Source: Diploscapter coronatus (lineage: Eukaryota > Nematoda > Chromadorea > Rhabditida > Rhabditidae). Taken from it: 64,000 nt of DNA. The stretch spans positions 23,025,201 to 23,089,200 of the forward strand of contig OZ038422.1 in the NCBI GenBank assembly GCA_964036155.1. Reading direction: 5' to 3'. The position numbers were made by a program, and so were the translations under genes. Below the pieces are notes generated by a model. It had not been told where the DNA came from, did no database searches, and saw only the letters and a program-made list of their open reading frames with translations. The number at the start of each line of letters is the position of its first letter. The stretch's first letter is position 1. This document shows positions 41,701 to 53,400 of the stretch, in pieces.

Positions 41701-42173
41701 GTAAGAATATTTTCTGAAATAAATAGAAACATAATAGGAAATTGTAATTATAGTAATTAATTCTCTACATTTTGCAGATGGCCCGAACTCTGCGACGAAA
41801 TTTACGACGCTATTCGGCCAGCCATTACCCATAACAAACACGTGGAACCGTGAGTTCTTGAAATCTTTGTAAACCACTGGTGAAAAAGATGCAGAACTGC
41901 CAAATTGTTTGTTCAATTCCGCTCCATTTTTGCGAGAAAATAATCTGAATCTAGCACCTGACCTAGGTTGAAAATGAATGATGTTTTGAATGGGAAAATT
42001 AAAATCAAATTTGAACCACTAAAATCGTCGATTTTTTCTGTTTGATAGAAAGTAAGAATTGATTCCTTTTTAGTGATGCGAAATCTGCACTGCTCTACAT
42101 ATACAGTCAGATGCTGAAATGGGTTGGCCCGAAGGCGGTTCTCAAGAGCACGTCCACACAGACCTGCGAGTGA
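38775..42173 (+). CDS. Unrecognised mostly helical protein, about 427 aa
   Basis: There are 12 exons: 38775-38972, 39173-39275, 39559-39701, 39747-39825, 40020-40067, 40168-40226, 40411-40548, 40771-40850, 41214-41345, 41570-41700, 41778-41849, 42074-42173 (TGA). The first third is Ser/Asn/Gln/Arg-rich and looks disordered (NADVLSQHMSGLDL-like start, then HSNRNANSNINSS). A short amphipathic segment follows (NLDSLQKILQQFTDM). After that come helix-rich blocks: MEWHEVCTHLFGLAIEGG, CDVMCEMLMSVCSNHILYG, FIGSIIWQLAQ, SINPVLFITMSIVKGWILV, LNRCCMALYVLCEKTQ and ALLYIYSQMLKWVG. The helical pattern with a disordered lead recalls MIF4G/HEAT-type translation regulators, but I do not recognise a family and would not assign one. 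An acceptor ends at 38734, 40 nt before the ATG. The 39825/40020 junction is out of phase and one intron is only 45 nt. Confidence 0.7.
40888..41042. repeat. Short inverted-repeat element in an intron of the unknown + gene
   Basis: GAGATGAACGTTGCCT at 40888-40903 is exactly reverse-complemented at 41027-41042. The ~120 bp between is purine-rich and non-coding. Length and layout fit a small MITE-like insertion in the intron 40851-41213. Confidence 0.65.
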
Positions 42174-43374
42174 TCGGCCAACAGGCATCAGGTAAACGTT
42201 AATCGAGGATTCTTTCCATCTTTTGTTCATCTTTATTCTATTACGGTATTCTATTAGGAAGTTTACTTATTCATGAATAAGTTATTCCGATTCAAATCCG
42301 ATGTAGAAATGAATTTTCATCTCAAAAATCATAAGGGCAACATCATTTTGAGCATTTTAACTTTTATTGCGATTCAAATTTACTCGGGATTTGATCATGA
42401 AATATCACCTTTATCCCTTCCTCTATTATCCCCTTTCATATTAATGACCCCTTACCCCCGTTTCTTATCATTTTTAATCAATTCTAGTGATTTGTTATCA
42501 GATTTACGGATAGCTTTCCCTATTTACTCGTCTAAATTTAAATCAGAGAGAAGTGGCTCATATTTTTTCATGCTCTCTTTCTCTTTAATGTTTTTCTACC
42601 GTTACCCTCATTATTGATTCTTGTCAGTATCAATGTTTACCTAAATTTTATTCTTCCGGGTACTTTTATAATTTTTCCGTTTACGGGTTTCTAGACATTT
42701 TGTAATGATTTTTTTTTCTATCAAAGTTGAGCTTTTCTTTAGCAAAATGGAAATAATTTCACTCCGACTTTTCCCCCTTCAAGAGCCTCATTTTTCTTTC
42801 GAATTGATCGATATTTGATGATTCTCCCCCTTTTGATAACGGTCACCTTTTGATATTGTCCTGTTAGATATCGTTTTACAGTATTTTCAAATAGTACCCT
42901 TATTTTTGCCGTTCACTCCATTTCTGTAACTTGACTTTATTGATAGTTTAGGGAATTTTTGCTTCAATAGCAATAAAGTTTAATCTGCAGTAAATTTTCC
43001 TAGATTTTATTCTATGGTTAAATGAATAACGTCTTTTGTATTAGTCTTTTGATGAAAAATATTTTGAGCTTCGAAATTTTGACTTTCTCGACAATTTGTG
43101 TATTCCTGCACAACTTTTGAATTACCATAACCTTATTTGTTGATAGATTTTTGTGCTAGTGTTTTGTTGAATCGTGATTTTCACAAAATGGCAACATGAA
43201 AACCATCATAAGGTGACAAAGCCATGCGAAATATGACGACGTATAAGCTGACAAAGAATATTCTTTATTATTTCGTATAGCTTCTGGGTTTGCGGATATG
43301 TACGGTTTCTAAGTTGTCAAAAAATTTAGCCAGCTTCATTAAAATGTTTATTCAGTTAGAGATTGGGCGCCACA
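42174..43374. other. 3' flank of the unknown + gene
   Basis: Very AT-rich, with an AATAAA at 42972-42977. Nothing else was recognised. Confidence 0.4.
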
Positions 43375-43450
43375 ATGTCGGATGCGATATTTCAATCGGA
43401 CAAGTATTTTGGATCAACGACAACAACAGGCAAACGGGATAATCGAAATG
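43375..43450 (+). CDS. Candidate first coding exon, gene unknown
   Basis: An acceptor-like TTTATTCAG ends 19 nt before an ATG (43375). The frame then reads MSDAIFQSDKYFGSTTTTGK and on to a good donor, G|GTAAGC, at 43451 (phase 1). This is the layout of a trans-spliced first exon with a polar, Thr-rich N-terminus. No following exon was found. The exon at 62144 does not fit, because the phase-1 join meets a stop. Function unknown. Confidence 0.35.
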
Positions 43451-44540
43451 GTAAGCAGATCGTTCTTTTCCTATCCCTTTATTCTCTGTCTAGGGGATCT
43501 TAGACAGCAGAAGAGGCTGACACTGACAAATGATCATTTTCAAAAACGCAGCTCTCTTTGGCCTCCTACCGATTTTTTGCCAGATTTGACCTAATTTGCA
43601 TATACTCCCCTCTGAATGTGGTAATGACTCAGTTTTTGGCTGTGGTCTTTCAATTTTTTCTGGATTACTTTATTTTGGGGATGTACTTTCTTTTCAAAGT
43701 AGGCTCGAGTATTGAACATTGCTCTCACTATGTGAACATGCTTTCAAAGACATTTTCTTGAAAATCTATTCATGCTCAGAATTCCCTTAGGCTAGAAGAG
43801 AATTTTAATTCTGTCACATTTTCATGACTACGGTACTTGTGTTTTATGATCCTTTCACCGAAAAGGCTCATAATTTTTCGATCACGAATTTGGCCCTCAT
43901 CTTTGGCTGCCTGTCTCCTGCTCTCTCGCCTCCATTCTTCTGCATCCTTCTCCTCCCCATTTTCATTGCTATTCTCCTTGTGTCGATGTGACAGTTAATG
44001 ACCTTTTGCGAATTATTTGTAGCTGAAATGAGTCTTTGTTCTGGAAGGCAACGAGGCAATGCGAAAAATGGTAGCACGATGTTTCGAATTCGAATGTGAA
44101 TTTATGCATCACTTCTCTTTTTTCATGATATCGCAACAACTTGTAGAATAATAAAAAATTGGAGTGAAACACACCTGACTTGAAATAAATTCCGAATACT
44201 GTAAATTGGAGAATTCAATGATAAGCAACGATTCTGTTTAAAACTACGAAAAATGAAAGCAATTTCACATTTTATTTGAATTTTTGGAGGATTTTAAAAA
44301 TAAATTAACGTAAAATTCGGTGTCGTCTTCAAAATACGCATTTCACAGACTGTTTTAACAAAGGCAGAAAGATAAATTTTCGGAAGTTAAAACTATTTTT
44401 CAACAGATTTCCTTTTTTTTACATTGCGATGATTAAGATCGAAATTATATTCTTTTCAAGTTTCGAACAGTTTTCCGCCAATCCTTTGTCATCACTCGGC
44501 ACTCTAAGGTTCAATGACTTTAACTGCGATATTCTAATTC

Positions 44541-44851
44541 GGGTCGCAGGATTTTTTGCAGTTGGTAAATGATTCGTATTGCTATCGATTCATGAATTAA
44601 AAAAATTGTGTCGTTTTTAAAAAATTGACCTTTTTTCAAAAATGTTTTGCACTTGACGAGCAATTGAGGATCTTCAGAGAAATCAATAACACCACGTGAA
44701 AGAGCATTGCCGAATTGTATAGTGGGCACCGTTAAATAATGAAAAATGCCAATTGGCTAATCATCGGCGATAATTGGGGCCTTTCAAACTAGTGCCACTA
44801 TTGAATCAAGTGAAAGGGCGTGGCTTAACGATCCCTAACTAAAAGAGTAAT
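44541..44851 (-). repeat. Dispersed repeat, copy 2 (inverted relative to copy 1)
   Basis: In reverse complement it has the same block order as 35716-36058, including TATACAATTCG then GCTCTTTCACGTGGTG and the terminal AATCCTGCG. Its frame reads MPTIQFGNALSRGVIDF and continues to a later VKC that also occurs in copy 1. No transposase was seen in either copy. Confidence 0.6.
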
Positions 44852-47800
44852 ACATTACGAAACTTTTGCAGCAGCATAATTTTCGATGTTGAAATTCGCA
44901 AGATTAAAAATTCTGTCTCACTTTTGAGTTTTGCCTCTAGATTTGTTTCGAAAGAACTCCCTCCAATAACGGTATGGAAAAAAACTGAAATAGTTCAAAG
45001 CAGGCGACCCCTAGAAAACGCAGCTGCAAATTTACGGGGAAAAATCGCCATTAGACATTGCAAAGGGACGGTCTGATTACACAAGTTGATGGTAGAAATA
45101 AGACCGCCTCAAAGTTTTCGAAAGGATTGCTGAATGCAATTCAAATCCAAATGTCGGATGGCCTTTGAAAATTATTTTGAGTTAGTTGGGTTTTGCAGTT
45201 TAGAAATATAATTGATTTATTTCTCAAACATTTATACCATCCCTAACTTTCACAAGAATTTTCCAAGTTTTATATTCGAAACAATTCTTCTCTATTTGAA
45301 ATCCTATTCCAAATGACAAATGGGCTGTAAAATGCCACTACCGTACTCCTTTTTCACAAAATGCCCATTCGTTTTTCAAGGACAATACATTTTGCATTCC
45401 GCATTTTGATTTGATTGGCGGAAAACGACTTGAAAGAGGACATCTCTCTGATTTTTACCGGATTTCTTGCGACTAATTTTCTCCCTGACTGGGGTGGGGG
45501 TCGTTCGGCCGATTCGCTGAATAGGGAATCAGATCGGTGCGTTCCTCTCTTTGCTTCCCTGCTCATTTGCATTTCGCATCTGAAGACTCCACGAATCGGC
45601 CATCAGCCATTCAAGGCAATCGCCCTTCCCAATTCATGCACAGCAGGCTACCGCCTAACCTGCGGAAGGTGAAAGAAAGAAAGAAAAAACTTAACGAAAT
45701 TTTTATGGCAATTTCGAGATGCATCGTCTAAAATTGATGTTGGCATTTGCATAATTTCTGTATTTTTTGAAATTTCTAATTACAAGGTAAGAAATTGGTT
45801 GTGTTTTCACTAAAATGAAATTTATTCCTTTTCTGAAGAACATGAAAAGTCATTTTCAATACTTGGAACTTTCCCCTAGTTAGAATTTTGATGTAATATC
45901 AAAAATACTCAATTTTTCCCATTTCATCGTGACCAGGTCTACAGTATTCTTTTCATTCAATCAGGCATTTTATGAAGTAGGACAATCGTTTGTTCCAATA
46001 AAATCAAGCCACGCCCCTGCCTTAGCAAAATTCAATGCTCGTCGTTTTTCGCGTGACTCCGCCTCCTTTGAAAGGCGAAAGACATTCCAAATGCCCATAC
46101 GACCTCCAGATTCGCAACATTAGGGTGGGGTGAGAAACACGTTCTTCTTCGCCTTTTTAGGGAAGAATTACAACTTTCGAATTCTAAGGCTCTGAAAAAA
46201 TCACTTGTTTCTTCGTCTTATAGAATTTTTAGGAATACTTTTGGGCCCGTGAAAATTCGACAATCGAATTTTTCGAATTTCAGAAGCAGAACTTCTCCGA
46301 CTTGGTTTACGTCTTCTTGTTTTCAAAAAGCCCAACTTCGTAAATCGCGCATTTCACAGTCAATAGATTCACAGGATCACAGATTCAAGCACAGTTCCGT
46401 AAGGTCAGTTCAGTAATTTTATTTTAGTACTGTATTTCTCCAATTTTTATCTTTTCTTATTAACGTCCATTTTCTTAATTCTTACTTTTTGTTCAAAATT
46501 CTAGCACGCTTGTCTGCTCTGCTATTCTCATATTCCGTTTTCTCAAATTCAAAACATCTTCGTAGACATTTCTAATTTGGCATTCCAAAGCTTGTTGCGC
46601 ATTCTAAAAATTTCTTTTTCTATCGCAAACTTCCACGAATCTCGCCTCAGACACACCGGGGCTGCTTTTGCAGTAAGGAGGTCGTTAGAAAAAGAAGAAG
46701 AATTAGAAAAGAAAGGGAGAGGAAGAGTTAGAACAGAACGGTCATTAAACTGCACAGCTAAGCGTCGTAGAGGCAATGAATTGTTTTCTCGTAAAACGTA
46801 GGGAGAAAGTGTCGGTTCTCAGTCTGCAGCCTCTATGATTTTCCGTGATTCCCCCATTCTCCCAGGCAGTTGCGATAGAATCTCCCCTTCCCCTTCGCGC
46901 CGCGCTTCGCAAACTTTTTTCCCCGGCTCGACTTGCCCATTTTTCGCCTTTGATGTTGCCGCTCCATCGTTCCTTTTTCATAAAGCTTCTCATGACCTTC
47001 AAATTGTAAGACGGGGAAAATGAACTGAGCGATTCACGATACTGTACGTTTGCACTCTCTCATTCAATAAACTAGGTGTTTTATGGAATTTGGAAAACTA
47101 CTTCGAAGAGATAAGTGACGAAATTGCGAATTTACATTTTGCGCACCGGCAATAATTTTCACAAATTCCATCTCAACCCCCATCATTCAATTGTTCTAGT
47201 TTTCTCTTATCTGTAGTTTTCACAGGTTATTGCTTCTGATCCTTCATCCATTGATATCCTTTCTAGTTTCGTTCTTTATATTAGGTCTTCTCTTTACTGT
47301 ATCCTCATTTTTCTTTTTCCTGGTATCCAAATTTTGCGCTGAATTTTATCACTTTTCTTCCAGTCGTCTAAATGTTAGAAAAGTTTCATTAGCACATCCC
47401 CTGATCAATTCTTTGACTACTTATCTATTGTTTCTCTGTCCAGGGACTATAATATTTTATGCCTCGTTTTTGTAGCAGCGATTTTTTCGAGTCTTCTGAT
47501 TCATTATCGCTAGACCAAGAGCAGCTGCGTACTTCCAATTGACTATGAAACTTTATAGGCGCAATGTTGTAAAGAAACATATTTTATCAGTAGCTTCCCT
47601 AGTCTTTTTTATAACTAGAGAGAACTTTTCATAGTTTAATAGTTCATACTTCCTCTATATTTAGTATAGATTTTTCTTTGAAAAATATCGTAATCTTTCA
47701 TTTTTGAAATACTCTTCATTCAAATTATTTGAGTCAATTAATGCGACCAGGTTAGTTTGGATAAATTATAGATATTCACTTTTAATTTCTAAATACTGAA

Positions 47801-50482
47801 CCTGGAAGCTCTAAAATAATTTTGCGCAACTTTTCGGGATCCTACAGTATTTTTGTTAATGAGTCACATAAATTGCCTTCATTATTCTTGATATAGAGAT
47901 TCGAGACCCTTATTAGGCATTTGTCTCTAAATTTGAAATCGACTTTAAAAATAATGATTTTCTGAAAATCTTAGGTAGAACCCATAAACACAATGTGTGT
48001 TAGCTTTGTTTGGCTTACTTGAAATTCGATTCGACAAGATGTTAGCGAGTTCATTGTTTTCTGCAATTCTTTCGTTAGAAGGAAACGTTCTAGTAGAAGC
48101 GGTGGCAGATATGATCAGATCCAAGTAGATCACAAAAATAACCCATATCTTTTCTCGTACACAGATATGCACGGGCAGAAACCGATTCAAGCAAATTTTA
48201 TGCAGCGCAGCAGGGTCGTACGTGGATCGAGCTAAGGAAGTAATGAAAAGTTAAATTCGAGCGCTTCAAACCAGTAAAATCATGTATGCAAATTAAAATA
48301 GTCGAAATGCGTGTTCACATATTAAGTTAGTTTTCATATAATTTTTAGGTGAAAATGGGACTGAAGCATTTCTTTACTGATCCTATCATCCTAGTTACAG
48401 CAATGTCTGTTCATATATATTATTTTTGCCCCGAAATTGATGACAAGAAAAATATGTTTACCGGATCTAATCATAGGCAAACGCTTATAAAATGCTGATT
48501 ATCGGTTGCAAGCCTAAGATTACTAGACTGAACATTTTTACGTAATTCAAAATCATGGCGAATATACGAACCATAAAACACAGCTATGCAATTCATATGT
48601 ACTCTGGGTCGGGTTACTTGGGAGTTCTGTCCACGAACATTTCTTCTTTCATCTGTTTTTTTTCAGATTTTTCCATCTGTGTATTTTCGATTTATCCCGG
48701 TTTTTCTTCGTTTTGAAGGTCGATCGCAGTCATTTTTTGCGCAGGATTTCGAGTAAAGCGAACGATGAAAAGACAGCATTTCATTGAGCAGAGAACTCGT
48801 TTTGTTGCGAATACTGTCAAGTAAATGATCGTACAAATTTCTCCAGCCGATTTTCAAAGCAGCATTCTCATTTACATGGCAAGTGAATAGGCATGCATTT
48901 CCCTCAAAATCCATGTGAATTCATCAAATAAAATTTACAGTTCGTCAACTATCAATAATTATACTTTTCAAGAGAAAAATAGTGAATTCGTAATGAGCAT
49001 TTAAAAACATGTAAGCATATTCGGAGTAGTTGCGTCTTGTCCGTAATTCTGTAATTTTTTCGTGATTTTTCCCAAGTCTATCCCCTTTGTCTTTTGGTTA
49101 GAGTGTAGTTTCGATTGAATATTCATAGGAAGGTATTGTATTGCTTTGCCATTTTTTGAGCTGTTCATATTCTATGAGATGTGAAAGGAGAGTGGAACGT
49201 TCTTTTTTCTACCCGCTCTTTGACGTGAATCTATTCTCCCAGTTTTATAATTCTTCCTAATTTTGTTTTAAACTTTTGTACGACTTTCTCTAAAAGCGAT
49301 CAAACTGGAAGCATTTAGACAAACGCATTGTAAAATTAGGGTTAAGAATGAAAAAATTAAGCAAAAGCACCTAAGGAGCGCTCGCAAATCTCATAAATCG
49401 AGAAGCGAATTTCGAGTGAAAAACTCCGCGACGCTCAAACTAGAGATATGAATTTACTTTTGGGGCTGACGTCTGCCTTTCTGCATAGTTATCGCTATTC
49501 TCTTTATTTGTCTACCATATTTTTAAAAAGAATTTGATGCTAATGGTATTCCTATCCTATCGACTTTTTCAATCCTACATTGATCTTCACGATCGTGAAA
49601 ATTCTATTATCGTAAATGATTAAAAATGTCGAAAACCTGATTAAAATTTCCAATTTATGTTCTCTTCTTCGAAATTTCTTGAAAAATTTAATTTCGTAAT
49701 GCCATTTATCGCAACAGCCCATTCGATTTTCATGATGTAGGTAATTTTTTAAACTCTCTTCGGAATGCCTGAATGTCTAAGGACGACTGTGCTCGTGCAT
49801 TTTTTAATCCATTCGGAACGCAATTTCCTCTGGTTGAGAAGGTCAAAATGATGAAGCCTTTTGAGGGAGAGGGGAAATCCGAAGAGACAATGCAGAATGA
49901 AGAGGTTCGCGGCAAATCAGAATGTTTTTGTTTGTGTGCGGTCGAGAAAAAGTGGCTGCGTTCAGCCGAAAGAGCGAAACACTTCTAATGACTTTCAGAA
50001 ATTGAAACTCTAGATTCTACCCGCTCGTTGCGAAACTGATTTTTTAATCATTTTGAGCCTATTCTATTTTATTTAGAATAGCCCAGGTGGTTACTCTTGA
50101 ATATTGATGATAATCCATGATTATGGTATCAGCGCCATCGTAGTTATCTTTCACATTTCATCAGTTTCAGTGGAAGAAAATTTGCATGATCCATCATCTG
50201 TTCATTTTTCTTTCACGTTTCTGCTAAAAGTGCAACTTTTCTTTGCAAACGAACGACACAAATTCCTCTGAATTACCCAATTAGAATTTGATAGATGTTA
50301 AACGATGCTCAAGGTCACATTCTGAAAGCGATTTTGCTGCTGTTCGGATCATTAATTTCTTCTCCTTCTGAAATCAAATATAGGCTGACTTTGTGAGTAT
50401 CGCAGCATCTCCTCGCAACAATCAGGCGATTTAACGACCGCCCTCACAGGCTTCGGCCCGAACTTAATGTGTTTGTACTTTT

Positions 50483-50499
50483 CGATGCGGGCCGCATCG
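50483..50499. promoter_or_regulatory. Perfect 17-bp palindrome in a GC-rich island
   Basis: CGATGCGG-G-CCGCATCG is a perfect dyad with an 8-bp arm, inside a ~160 bp G+C-rich patch surrounded by AT-rich DNA. It is a possible dimeric transcription-factor site. No factor is assigned. Confidence 0.35.
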
Positions 50500-53400
50500 G
50501 CCAAAAAACCGAGAACCGAGACGAGTTGCGCGATTTTATTTACAAAAAAAAATCAACCCGACCAGCTGCATTTTCAATCGAAGTTTAGATGGAAAATCGC
50601 GTAAATCTTTATGTTTAGGAGGACAAAAATCTCTTGGGCTGGACGAGAAGGGTTAATGGGGTTCATGATTTTTTTTTCATATTCAATTTAGAAATTTTAA
50701 GTTTCTATGCATAATAGGAGCATATTTACCTGCCTGACTAGGTAAATAATGCGAGGCTATTCATAATAATTTGTATTTATCTGTAGCAAAAGTAGGACTG
50801 CACATCTGGATAAAGTGCATTCTTTACGATAATTGACGTTGAAATTTCATATTGTCCGTGCCAGTTGCCCTGCTGTTTGAGCTGTTGCTCGTTGAAATGC
50901 GAAATCACAACAACATTTGCCTGTCTCGTTTGCTTTTATCTTGACTTTCTAAAAATTTGAACTTTGATATAAACCTTGCTGAGAAGTATTTATTTTTGCC
51001 TCTTAGGTAACGTGGAAGGTTCTTAATCGCAATTTGAAAACCTGTATTTGATGTAAGAATTTCTTTAGCTTCTAAATCCATCAAACTATTTAGTCTACAA
51101 AGTTGAAATTTTCAGAATATTCCCGATTCTTCTACAATATTCTCCATCTTTTAGATTTTCTGATTTTTCGATCTCATTCTGATGTTTCTTGTTAGGAATT
51201 CCTTGGTAACGTGCCGCTATGTACAAATTGAAACGGAATTTTGAAATTTGAAAAAATAGCGCGTATTTTAAAGAAAACGAGAAAAAGTAGAAGGTATGGA
51301 TTGAAATGGAGATTTTTGGATAAAAAATAGCTGTGACTATGAACGAGAGAGCGAACGCAACATTTGCGCATTGGTCTTCGCTTTCATAGCAGAGAACCTC
51401 TTTCCTATGTGTGTTCCCCCAGCCGTTTTTTGAGTCTCCTTCCTCTCTCAATGGGCGGGCCTCTTACCACCCGTCTCTTTCATTTTTCTGTCGTCTCATT
51501 TTCTAGGCGTTCTCCACAGTTTCAACCCTCTTTCTCGCAACTTTCTGTTTCTTTCGAATCTCCAATTCTCTCAATCTCTCGCCGTTTGTCCGTTCGCATC
51601 AGCTCCGTTCTCCTTCCTCGTCTAGCGTCTATGTGTTTGCTTCTCCGCACCTTCTCGTCCTTCTCCTGTATTGAACTACTCTCTCGCCCCTCCTCTCAAT
51701 GCCCTTTTCATCTCTGCCCTCTCCCCCATTCAGCACGGGTGGCAATCTCTATTTTCATCATTTTAAAACAACCTTTCTCCCAGACATTTTTTGCTCGTCT
51801 CTCGATGCGCCGGCGCTCTTTATGCCTGATGTGTGTCTAAATAATGCGAACTGAAAATGAAAATTTCTCGGTGTGAGTTCTTTAGCCTGTTGCTTATTTT
51901 TAGGGTTAGCTAGCTCGACAAAATTATGGGAGATCGGGAAATGAAGCACTCTTGGAAATGTTTCGAGAATTTCTAGAAGAATTGCGATTTTTGGAATTTC
52001 AAGCAGTTCATTTGGACTTGAGAATCAGTGTAATGAAGTAAAATCGATTGATTGATTTTTATTGCGTGGCGATAATTATAAGGTTCGGCACTCGAGTGTT
52101 GTAACTGTGTAAAAATTATCGTCGTTCGCTAGTTCTTTTTCCAAGGCGCCATAAAACACTAGTGACTTTCCTGCGTCTCTCCGTAAGGCACGTGCTTTAG
52201 AATGCTATAAGTCGTCTATCATTTTCATAATTGAATATTCAGTGAATTTTTCTGGCCATTAGACGCGTTCAATTTCTAATTCGCTTCATTGATGCTTCCT
52301 TTGGTAGATTAAAAATAAAACAACTCATGTCTCAGTCTAAGTTATTCGATGTTCATGCATTTTCATCGTCATAATTCATTTATCACCAGCTCTAATCCAT
52401 ACCCTGATTATTATTCACTGTAGCAGCAACATGGTAAATTAAAGTTATACGGTAGATGATGTAGAATATATTGTTCTTCTAGTCCGACCTACTTATTTTT
52501 AATTCCGTTTTGTTATCGGCGACTAATTCGTATTCAGACTATTTATCAGCGTTAATCCGTTCCTTATCCTTATCTCATTCTCAATTTATCTTCTTATCAG
52601 ATATATTCTTTATGTGTGGTAATCTCATTTCCTCGATGTTTGTTCTCCTGCAGCTCGATTCCTCGAACGCATTCCCTTCCTTTGCCGCTTTCTAAGTCTG
52701 ACGTCTTATTTAGATGCTGCATTTTCGTCTTATCTTCTCCTCTACTTTTGTTTCGAGGGCTCTGTAATCATTTCACCGAGAATCCAGATTCGGGGTAATT
52801 TATTTCGTCTTTACTTTGATGCTTGTCTAAATTCTTTATTTGAAATATGGAATATAATTATGGTTATTTCGTAGTTTCACTTTTTTACCTTCAAACTTGT
52901 GAATCATACCTTTGAATTTTCAATTTTAAAATACTCCATAGGACAATAGAAAATTCTATCAGTAAGTAGTTCTAATTTGATTTTTGAAATGACTTTCTCG
53001 CATATTTTAATTAACACAATTTTCCCGAATTTTATCTTTGAAAATCCAAAAATTTGGATTTTATTTGATCCAGTTATTCCTCTCTATTGATATGAACTAT
53101 TCTCGCACCTTTGATCTAGTTTACGCTCTCATAGAATTTAGTGAAAATTAAAGAAATCGAGCGATTGAGTCTAAAAGCCTAAAATTAGCTGTTTTTGTTT
53201 TTGTTAATCTTAAAACTACTCTATTTACTTGCTTTTCATTTATTTTCACCATGGTGGTCTGTTTTATGCGCTTAAAAATTAATTTTTCGCCTCTATTTTC
53301 GATTTTAATTATCTATTTCATCTGAAGGTTTCGCTTTTTCCGCTTGAAAAAATCGTCTGCGTCTAGGGTTTGATTTTGTCTTACGTGCTAGACCTCACAG

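Noticed and set aside
48663..48914. 83-codon frame on - (MDFEGNACLFTCHV start)
   Set aside because: Looks mildly protein-like, but has no acceptor, poly(A) or family support; frames of this length occur by chance here.
49773..49988. 71-codon frame on + (MSKDDCARAFFNPF start)
   Set aside because: Possible exon with a weak donor at GAG|GTTCGC, but no partner exons or recognisable domain.
51364..51840. 158-codon open frame on +
   Set aside because: It is the translation of a CT-rich patch (Ser/Leu/Phe/Arg), resembling promoter-type sequence rather than a protein.
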